Source: Desulfobacterales bacterium (lineage in GTDB: Bacteria; Desulfobacterota; Desulfobacteria; Desulfobacterales; RPRI01). From it: a stretch of DNA of 9,383 bases. The notes under the pieces are model-generated. The model saw nothing but the letters and a program-made list of their open reading frames with translations, did no database searches and was not told where the DNA came from. The stretch lies in contig JAGVOC010000462.1 of assembly GCA_020052975.1 (NCBI GenBank), positions 1-9,383 of the forward strand. The letters run 5' to 3'. Both the position numbers and the translations under genes were made by a program. Of this stretch, positions 5,115-9,383 are shown piece after piece. The number at the start of each line of letters is the position of its first letter. The first letter of the stretch is position 1.

Positions 5115-6980
5115 TTACAATGCTCTTAACCATTCTTCAAAAACCACCAGACTGAATAAAATTTTATGGTTATCGTTTTTCCCGGCTGCATGATCCCTGA
5201 AGAGTTGACGAACAGCTTCGGGGCGCAATAATGTATACATTAACGAATTTTTATCCAATAAGAAGCCTTCCATTTTACTGGTCAGAGAACTATTGAACCA
5301 ATCATCCACAACATTGACAGCGAAGCCGCGTTTTTTCCTTTTGAGAATTGCCCCCGGCAGAAAGTCGCTGCATACCTGCCGATGTAACCATTTTCTTGAA
5401 CCATTCCTGATTTTGAAATGCGCGGAGAGTCTCTGTACATATTCAACAACTTCCCGATCCAGATACGGGACTCTGGCCTCAAGGCCGTGCGCCATGGATA
5501 ACTTGTCTGCATACATCAGTAATTCGTCGGGCAGAGAGGATCGCAGTTCAAGCAACGAAAATCCCCCGAGTTCATCCGTATCTTCCATCATGGGTGTAAA
5601 ATCTTTCCAGCAATCCAATACGCTATCGCCTGCGTCAGCAGGTAAAGCTCCGTCCCGGAATAATCCGTCAATTGTCTCACCGGGCATGATGGAAAAAACT
5701 TGCTGGTAGCGTTTTTCTTTCTCAGATACGCTAAGCGCATAAACCCCTCTTTTAAAGGTCTCGTTTCTAGGCAGTTTATTGATGGCGGCAGTGACCGGAG
5801 TGCGCAGCCATTCCGGTAAACTCCTCCAATACTGTCCGTAATGCACTCCCAGATGGCGCTTATAGCCGCCAAACAGTTCATCAGGCCCCTGGCCGATAAG
5901 GGCAACCTTTACATCCCGGCGCGCACGTTCACATACGAAATACATGGGAACAATCGAAGAGGAAGCAATCGGCTCTTCCACAATAGAGACAATCTTCGAC
6001 AAGGCTGCTTCAAATGTTCCCCGATCAAGTTCAATTGATGTGTTTTGTGCAGAATAAATCCGCGCGGTTTCAGCAGCGTCCTGAAGCTCATCATCTTTGA
6101 AGCTCTTCCCATACCCCACGGTATATGTGGGCCACGAATTACCGAAGAGATTCATCAGGCCAAGCAGGAGGCCTGAGTCAATACCGCCGCTTAAAAGGAG
6201 TCCGACAGGCACGTCGCTAAGTAGGTGCCTCTTTACAGCGCGTTTGTATATATCAAGAAGCTCTTCTATTGCTTCCGCATCTGTTTTCATCGGCGAGAAC
6301 GGGGTTGGTTTATATTTGTACCATCGCTCTAAACGGCCTTGTCCGTTTTCAAAAATCAGCATGGTCCCCGGAGCAAGTTTTTTTATTCCTTTGAACAATG
6401 TCAGCGGCGAAGGAGTGTATCGATAACGCAGGAACAAATTCAATGAGACGGGATCAACATCGTGCTTTTTACGTGTGCCGGCGACAACGGGCCGAATCTC
6501 CGAGCCGAAGTATACGGCGCCTTCTTCAATTTCGTAATAAATGAGCTTTATCCCCATGGGATCACGCGCTATCACCAGTTTGTTTTTCCCTGCATCCCAT
6601 ATTGCAAGGCCAAACATGCCATTGAGGTGATTAAATACATCTTCACCCCACTGTTTGTAGCCGTGGATGATTACCTCGGTGTCGCTCCTTGTACGAAATA
6701 CATGCCCGTAACCCTCAAGCTCTTTCTTTAATTCCGGGAAATTGTATATTTCCCCGTTAAAGACCACCCATACAGATTCCTCTCCGTCAGACATGGGCTG
6801 ATGCCCGCCCGCAAGATCTATGATAGACAGACGTCTGAAACCTAACCCAAGAGGACCCGATATGAAATACCCTTGATCGTCAGGGCCTCTATGAATCATC
6901 GTTTTTGTCATCCTTTCAATATTTTCACGGATGACCGGTGTATGGTCTCTGAAATTATATTGACCGCAAATGCCGCACAT
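5115..6980 (-). CDS. asnB: AsnB-type glutamine amidotransferase
   Basis: A complete 621-residue class II amidotransferase. Met1 is followed by the nucleophile Cys2 (MCGICG). Glutamine-binding signatures are RRLSIID (49-55), FNGEIYN (74-80) and RSDTEV (98-103). The synthetase half carries the ATP-pyrophosphatase loop SGGIDS (264-269), GQGPDELFGGY (363-373) and LEARVPYLD (500-508). The reaction transfers glutamine nitrogen to a carboxylate activated as AMP, classically aspartate to asparagine. In surface-polysaccharide loci, relatives amidate uronic acids or are exosortase-associated amidotransferases. Beside a GDP-mannose dehydrogenase, a sugar substrate is reasonable but unproven. The start is fixed by the required Cys2; AAGG lies six bases upstream. 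Repeats begin 11 bases above the start codon. Confidence 0.9.
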   Translation of the reverse strand: MCGICGQYNFRDHTPVIRENIERMTKTMIHRGPDDQGYFISGPLGLGFRRLSIIDLAGGHQPMSDGEESVWVVFNGEIYNFPELKKELEGYGHVFRTRSDTEVIIHGYKQWGEDVFNHLNGMFGLAIWDAGKNKLVIARDPMGIKLIYYEIEEGAVYFGSEIRPVVAGTRKKHDVDPVSLNLFLRYRYTPSPLTLFKGIKKLAPGTMLIFENGQGRLERWYKYKPTPFSPMKTDAEAIEELLDIYKRAVKRHLLSDVPVGLLLSGGIDSGLLLGLMNLFGNSWPTYTVGYGKSFKDDELQDAAETARIYSAQNTSIELDRGTFEAALSKIVSIVEEPIASSSIVPMYFVCERARRDVKVALIGQGPDELFGGYKRHLGVHYGQYWRSLPEWLRTPVTAAINKLPRNETFKRGVYALSVSEKEKRYQQVFSIMPGETIDGLFRDGALPADAGDSVLDCWKDFTPMMEDTDELGGFSLLELRSSLPDELLMYADKLSMAHGLEARVPYLDREVVEYVQRLSAHFKIRNGSRKWLHRQVCSDFLPGAILKRKKRGFAVNVVDDWFNSSLTSKMEGFLLDKNSLMYTLLRPEAVRQLFRDHAAGKNDNHKILFSLVVFEEWLRAL

Positions 6981-6991
6981 GGGATGCCTTA

Positions 6992-7030
6992 TTTAGGGTT
7001 GAGGGGATAGGGTTTAGGGTCAAGGGTCAA
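6992..7030. repeat. GGGTCAAGGG-type repeat just upstream of asnB
   Basis: TTTAGGGTTGAGGGGATAGG followed by GTTTAGGGTCAAGGGTCAA belongs to the same family as 2121-2200 and, inverted, 2925-2980. It starts 11 bases before the amidotransferase start codon, so it probably forms part of the untranslated leader. Confidence 0.6.
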
Positions 7031-7034
7031 ACAC

Positions 7035-7126
7035 TTTGAACCGCGCAAAGGACGCCAAGGTTTGGTTTTGGGTTTTTCCCCGATCGGGTAAAACGATCAG
7101 GGAAAAGGCCAACGGCCGGCAGGCAA
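7035..7126. repeat. diverged third copy of the GxxExxY-type hairpin repeat
   Basis: Begins TTTGAACCGCGCAAAGG like 4362 and 4852. The hairpin at the same place has a new stem: TTTTCCCCGATCG (7074-7086), loop GGTAAAA, CGATCAGGGAAAA (7094-7106), 12 of 13 paired. The stem differs at most inner positions from the other copies, yet pairing and the GGT..A loop are kept. It ends in GGCCGGCAGGCAAC. No GxxExxY gene is next to it. Confidence 0.65.
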
Positions 7127-7193
7127 CATAGTAGTTCATCTTTCGATGTTCGCATCTCTTGCTACTCATCACCCGTCACTTGTCATTGCAAGG

Positions 7194-7256
7194 GCAGTAA
7201 ATTGTAACGGGTAAATAGTAATCCGCCACGTCGGATCACTTGTCACTATTCACTTG
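7194..7256. repeat. AATCCGCC-centred palindromic repeat, copy A
   Basis: GCAGTAAATTGTAAC, GTAAATAGT, AATCCGCCACGTCGGATC, then CACTATTCACTTG. It is close to 8036-8095, but the central palindrome has one mismatch and an extra ACTTGTC is present on the right. Its right arm overlaps the last codons of the minus-strand PIN toxin gene and supplies its stop codon (7246-7248). Confidence 0.65.
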
Positions 7257-7677
7257 TTCCAGAAAAAGGATTTTCAACAAGAACGCCTTCGATGATCTGC
7301 CCGTGGTTCAGGTCTTCCGTGATTATTTTTTTCGCATGCAGCCGAAGGGCAGCGGCAACAATCAGCGCGTCCCAAAAAGAGAGACTGTTCTTTTCTTCGA
7401 TTTCAGAAGCCCGAATTGTCGTCTCCGGATCATTGATCTGTACGGGCCAGGCGAGGTAATTCCGGATGATTTCCCGTGCTTCAGCCGGCGTCAAAGGATT
7501 CTTGATTTTGCGCGTGACGGTGACATAAAATTCCTGAAGGACCTGTGTGCTGATAACCCCCGTTTCCGTTTCCCAGAGGCTTTCAACGATGGTTGCGGCC
7601 CTGGCATGGCGGTCTTGGGCGCTCAAGTCGTGAGCATAGACGAGGATATTGGTATCCACAAATATCCTATCGCTCAT
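7246..7677 (-). CDS. vapC: PIN-domain toxin (VapC type)
   Basis: A Mg2+-dependent RNase of the PIN family, expected to cut RNA and be held inactive by the antitoxin encoded just upstream. The acidic site is complete: Asp8 in FVDTNILVYAHD, Glu49 in STQVLQEF, Asp103 in LSFWDALIVAAA and Asp122 in IITEDLNHG. I choose the ATG at 7675-7677 (143 residues) because AGGGA lies eight bases upstream; a second ATG three codons earlier has its Shine-Dalgarno too close. The start overlaps the antitoxin gene by 11 bases, as usual for such pairs. The last residues, TSE, and the stop codon come from an intergenic repeat, so the original C-terminus may have been replaced. Confidence 0.88.
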   Translation of the reverse strand: MSDRIFVDTNILVYAHDLSAQDRHARAATIVESLWETETGVISTQVLQEFYVTVTRKIKNPLTPAEAREIIRNYLAWPVQINDPETTIRASEIEEKNSLSFWDALIVAAALRLHAKKIITEDLNHGQIIEGVLVENPFSGTSE

Positions 7678-7900
7678 GCAGATCATCCCTGGAAGGGTAG
7701 CGATCCATGCCGGAATGAAAGCCCGCCTTTATCGCGGCGATGGCCTTCTGTTTCGCCATGTCGTATTGCCTCGCGTTCCGGATGATTTTTTCCAGTTCCA
7801 GGCGCAGCATCCGATTCAGCGACGTCCCTTGCTGTGCGGCAATCATCTTGCCTGTCCGGATCAGCTCCTTGTCAAGACTAATGGTGATATTTTGTTTCAA
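7667..7900 (-). CDS. ribbon-helix-helix antitoxin of the VapC pair
   Basis: A 77-residue protein. The N-terminal strand QNITISLD, a helix, then GTSLNRMLRLELEKI form a ribbon-helix-helix DNA-binding fold; the C-terminal part (residues 45-77, with KAGFHSGMDRYPSRDDLHER) would wrap the toxin. It starts at TTG (7898-7900), supported by AAAAGGAGG (7908-7916), seven bases upstream. Gene order, antitoxin first, and the 11-base overlap with the toxin support a working operon. A perfect inverted repeat at 7916-7934 just upstream is a good candidate for its own operator. Confidence 0.85.
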   Translation of the reverse strand: MKQNITISLDKELIRTGKMIAAQQGTSLNRMLRLELEKIIRNARQYDMAKQKAIAAIKAGFHSGMDRYPSRDDLHER

Positions 7901-7915
7901 GCTAAAACCTCCTTT

Positions 7916-7934
7916 TACACGTGATTTACGTGTA
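7916..7934 (-). promoter_or_regulatory. putative antitoxin operator (perfect inverted repeat)
   Basis: TACACGT (7916-7922) and ACGTGTA (7928-7934), a perfect 7-bp inverted repeat with a 5-base centre, overlapping the edge of the Shine-Dalgarno of the antitoxin gene. Upstream on the minus strand TTGATT (7953-7958) stands 18 bases from TACACG. Autoregulation by ribbon-helix-helix antitoxins is well known; binding here is inferred. Confidence 0.55.
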
Positions 7935-7970
7935 GCACAGCGGGAAGGGAAAAATCAACTGTAAAGTTGA

Positions 7971-8029
7971 ATTACCGAAAATCCGCCATACAAATTGGCG
8001 GACCTACGGGTTTGAGCCGAAATCGGTAA
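7971..8029 (+). repeat. ATTACCGA-family hairpin repeat, long form
   Basis: ATTACCGA (7971-7978) faces TCGGTAA (8023-8029). The inner hairpin TCCGCCA (7982-7988) with TGGCGGA (7996-8002) is perfect. Nearly identical to 131-188 and about 7.8 kb away, so it is a dispersed family and not a local duplication. Confidence 0.8.
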
Positions 8030-8035
8030 AAGGAG

Positions 8036-8095
8036 CAGTGAATTGTAACAAGTAAATAGTAATCCGCCACGGCGGATCACTATTCACTCGTCACT
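8036..8095. repeat. AATCCGCC-centred palindromic repeat, copy B
   Basis: The centre is ATCCGCC (8062-8068), AC, GGCGGAT (8071-8077). GTAAATAGT on the left faces ACTATTCAC on the right, and AGTGA faces (G)TCACT further out, giving a near-perfect hairpin of about 55 bases. Copy A is at 7194-7256. Confidence 0.7.
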
Positions 8096-8155
8096 TTCTC
8101 TTACCCCTTGCCCCTGCCGAAGGTCCGCCTTTATTGTGGCGGGAACCCTATACCC
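8079..8155. repeat. CACTCGTCAC/CCCCTTG module interrupted by a 27-bp hairpin
   Basis: Compared with 9224-9286, TTACCCCTTGCCCCTG and AACCCTATACCC are both present, but here they are separated by 27 extra bases (8117-8143) holding TCCGCC (8124-8129) and TGGCGGG (8137-8143). The uninterrupted form at 9251-9280 shows what the sequence looked like without the insert. No clear target duplication is seen. Confidence 0.7.
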
Positions 8156-8168
8156 AATCTTTTTATCC

Positions 8169-8209
8169 AGGTTGCTTTCGCATCTACGACGCCACCACGA
8201 CTTCTTCAC
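8169..8209. repeat. dispersed 41-bp repeat, copy 2
   Basis: Aligns to 247-287 without gaps at about 34 of 41 positions. A minus-strand frame running from 8372 ends in it, but the frame is built from repeats and has no ribosome binding site. Confidence 0.6.
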
Positions 8210-8365
8210 GGGTGCAGGTGCACTTGAATTCTTTCCGCCTCAGGCAGATTTTTTCCTTGCCCCTTGACTCTATACCCATGGCTCTTTTTGCGTGTTTATT
8301 TATATTTTGATGTCCCCAAGTCTCTTTCTCACCAACGTTGCCAAGTCGTCTGTTCCGGATTGTTG
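8210..8365. other. spacer without a supported gene
   Basis: Contains a short CCCCTTGACTCTATACCC unit (about 8260-8277) of the dispersed family and a small GTGCAGGTGCAC palindrome (8213-8224). I see no coding signal. Confidence 0.4.
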
Positions 8366-8394
8366 TTGACATTGATGCCTGTTCGTGCTACGTT
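8366..8394 (+). promoter_or_regulatory. promoter of the second antitoxin-toxin pair
   Basis: A perfect -35 box TTGACA (8366-8371) is followed after 17 bases by TACGTT (8389-8394), which is a weak -10 (three of six) but is preceded by TGC, close to an extended -10. It ends 22 bases before the start codon, so the leader would be very short. Confidence 0.5.
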
Positions 8395-8403
8395 GTAGTA
8401 CAA
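8386..8403 (+). promoter_or_regulatory. putative operator over the -10 region and start of transcription
   Basis: GTGCTAC (8385-8391) and GTAGTAC (8395-8401) form an inverted repeat with one mismatch, and TTGTA-G-TACAA (8393-8403) is perfect. The position over the -10 box suits repression by the ribbon-helix-helix antitoxin. GTGCTAC also occurs next to the operator of the other pair (7932-7938, minus strand). Confidence 0.45.
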
Positions 8404-8416
8404 ATGGAGGTGATCT

Positions 8417-8635
8417 ATGAATCAAACCCTTACCATACGCATACCGGATGACATGAGAGAAGGACTGCAGGAATTAAGCAGAAACGAAAACAAACCGGTA
8501 AGCGATATCGTGCGTGAATCCTTAAAACGGTATTTGGCTGTTTACCGCTTTAGAAGATTAAGAAATATGGTACTACCGTTTGCAGAAGCTCAGGGGCTAT
8601 TATCTGATGAAGATATCTTTGGCTTGATCTCGTGA
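8417..8635 (+). CDS. ribbon-helix-helix antitoxin of the second PIN pair
   Basis: A 72-residue CopG-like protein. The DNA-binding strand is QTLTIRIP (3-10), then two helices, DDMREGLQELSR and PVSDIVRESLKRYLAV. The tail, from about residue 48, with LPFAEAQGLLSDEDIFGLIS, is typical of the toxin-binding segment. The ATG at 8417 has GGAGGTGATC (8406-8415), fully complementary to the 16S rRNA 3' end, six bases from GGAGG. The stop overlaps the toxin start as GTGA. Sequence and orientation differ from the antitoxin at 7667-7900, so the two pairs are separate acquisitions and not a duplication. Confidence 0.88.
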   Translation: MNQTLTIRIPDDMREGLQELSRNENKPVSDIVRESLKRYLAVYRFRRLRNMVLPFAEAQGLLSDEDIFGLIS

Positions 8636-9045
8636 AAACAATTCTCGATACAAACGTGATTATTGCAGCTTTTGCAAGTCGCGGGCTTTGTCATGCAGTT
8701 TTCGAGCTATGCCTTGACCGTTGTGAAATTATATTGAGCGAGGAGATACTCAGAGAAGTTCTCATGAATTTAAACGGTAAAATCAAGCTTCCTCTCCCGC
8801 AATGCGAATCAATTATATCATATTTGAGAGAAAACTGTTTTGTCTCAGAAATCGACGATTTAGAGACATCGCTATGCAGGGATAAAAATGATGTCCATAT
8901 ATTGGGGCTGGCACAACACTCATTGGCAGAATATATCATAACAGGAGACAAAGATTTATTAGATTTGGTCAAGTACAAAAGCGCTAAGATTATAACCCCA
9001 AGAGAGTTCTGGACTTTATTGAAAACCCCCTTCCCCGAACCATAG
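8632..9045 (+). CDS. PIN-family toxin of the second pair
   Basis: A 137-residue PIN protein of the branch usually named 'putative toxin-antitoxin system toxin component, PIN family'. It begins MKTILDTNVII (Asp6), has SEEILREV (Glu42 is the likely second acid), CRDKNDVHILGLA (Asp84, Asp87) and ITGDKDLLDL (Asp106, Asp108), all acids kept. The start is GTG, sharing bases with the antitoxin stop (GTGA), so translation is coupled and a weaker start would keep toxin below antitoxin. The end, ITPREFWTLL, is typical. The final TPFPEP and stop sit at the edge of intergenic repeat sequence that begins three bases later. Confidence 0.88.
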   Translation: MKTILDTNVIIAAFASRGLCHAVFELCLDRCEIILSEEILREVLMNLNGKIKLPLPQCESIISYLRENCFVSEIDDLETSLCRDKNDVHILGLAQHSLAEYIITGDKDLLDLVKYKSAKIITPREFWTLLKTPFPEP

Positions 9046-9057
9046 GCCGATAGGCAA

Positions 9058-9146
9058 CATCCTGTCCATCCTGTTAATCCTGTCTAAAAACTTTACAAGA
9101 ACAACTACAAAACTTATCTGACAGGATTTACAGGATTGGCAGGATT
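9058..9146. repeat. 89-bp palindromic CAGGAT element, copy 1
   Basis: The left arm is three 9-base units (CATCCTGTC, CATCCTGTT, AATCCTGTC; 9058-9084). The right arm is three inverted 9-base units (GACAGGATT, TACAGGATT, GGCAGGATT; 9120-9146). The arms pair at 23 of 27 positions around a 35-base loop. It begins 13 bases after the toxin stop and could also end that transcript. Confidence 0.75.
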
Positions 9147-9154
9147 ATTTTTCA

Positions 9155-9175
9155 GGCCGCTCCGGAAGAGCGGTC
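9155..9175. other. GC-rich hairpin
   Basis: GGCCGCTC (9155-9162) and GAGCGGTC (9168-9175) pair around CGGAA with one G-T pair. A second small palindrome (CCGCTTCGCGG) follows at 9188-9198. No T-run follows, so the role is unknown. Confidence 0.45.
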
Positions 9176-9204
9176 CGAAGCATGCATCCGCTTCGCGGAG
9201 CCTG

Positions 9205-9286
9205 GTAAGCACACCATTTACTCGTCACTATTTACTCGTCACCTTTTTCCCTTACCCCTTGCCCCTGAACCCTATACCCTATTTCC
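9205..9286. repeat. ACTCGTCAC/CCCCTTG module, uninterrupted copy
   Basis: TTTACTCGTCACTATTTACTC, then TTACCCCTTGCCCCTG running directly into AACCCTATACCCTAT. This is the intact counterpart of 8079-8155. The plus-strand open frame across 9136-9366 consists of this and the flanking elements and is not taken as a gene. Confidence 0.6.
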
Positions 9287-9302
9287 CCCTCGCCGCAGGC
9301 AA

Positions 9303-9383
9303 CATCCTGTCCATCCTGTTGATCCTGTCTAAAAACTTTACAAGAACAACTACAAAACTTATTTGACAGGATTTACAGGATTA
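9303..9383. repeat. palindromic CAGGAT element, copy 2, cut by the window end
   Basis: The left arm is at 9303-9329, the 35-base loop (9330-9364) is the same as copy 1 except for one base, and the first 19 bases of the right arm are present before the window ends. The start is 245 bases after copy 1. Both copies share the lead-in AGGCAAC. Confidence 0.75.

Noticed and set aside
6992..7030. Telomere-like TTTAGGG units
   Set aside because: Not a regular tandem array; the units belong to the GGGTCAAGGG intergenic family and the genes around them are bacterial.
7038..7062. Second sigma-54 promoter upstream of asnB (TTGGCGTCCTTTGCG, minus strand)
   Set aside because: The distance between GG and GC is two bases too short for sigma-54, and the sequence is part of the CGCAAAG repeat.
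8184..8372. 62-codon minus-strand open frame
   Set aside because: It ends in the 41-bp dispersed repeat, overlaps the promoter of the second toxin-antitoxin pair, has no ribosome binding site and its composition is not protein-like.
9136..9366. 76-codon plus-strand open frame
   Set aside because: It reads through two CAGGAT elements and the CCCCTTG module; no start signal.
9058..9383. CRISPR array
   Set aside because: The two long repeats are palindromes 245 bp apart with near-identical loops, and there are no unique spacers of uniform length or cas genes.

Overview
The window reads as an accessory, repeat-rich stretch of an environmental Gram-negative bacterium. Moderate GC content, strong GGAGG ribosome binding sites, an exopolysaccharide-type gene set, toxin-antitoxin pairs and intergenic spacers packed with CAGGAT, CGCAAAG and CCCTTGACCC-type repeats all fit Desulfobacterota or Nitrospirota-like genomes. 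That assignment is inference; no ribosomal or marker gene is present.

Layout. 1-290: several copies of hairpin repeats, no gene. 291-1511 (-): a secreted parallel beta-helix protein with a good sigma-54 type promoter at 1582-1597. 1512-2227: non-coding, with a 137-bp inverted-repeat element, a possible gene remnant and repeats. 2228-2831 (-): an overlapping pair of small uncharacterised genes (DUF7718-like and DUF5647-like). 2981-4288 (-): GDP-mannose 6-dehydrogenase (AlgD type). 4462-4842 (-): a GxxExxY protein (PD-(D/E)XK nuclease fold), bracketed by two direct repeats exactly 490 bp apart. 5115-6980 (-): an AsnB-type glutamine amidotransferase. 7246-7900 (-): a ribbon-helix-helix antitoxin and PIN toxin pair. 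7901-8416: repeats and two divergent promoter/operator regions. 8417-9045 (+): a second, unrelated antitoxin/PIN toxin pair. 9046-9383: two copies of a palindromic CAGGAT element, the second cut by the window end.

How the genes may work together. The AlgD-like dehydrogenase would make GDP-mannuronate, and the AsnB-like enzyme could make asparagine or amidate a uronic acid, as amidotransferases in polysaccharide loci do. With the secreted beta-helix protein this suggests part of an acidic exopolysaccharide locus, with toxin-antitoxin modules inserted between its genes. No glycosyltransferase, polymerase or exosortase is visible here, so the locus is incomplete in this window.

The most unusual signal lies between the genes. 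Almost every spacer is a mosaic of a few repeat modules, shuffled in order and orientation and running right up to, or into, start and stop codons. A small TCCGCC...GGCGGA hairpin sits inside three otherwise different repeat families, and in one case interrupts a repeat whose uninterrupted version is also present. A second hairpin family, linked to the GxxExxY gene, keeps its fold and loop while its stem sequence changes.
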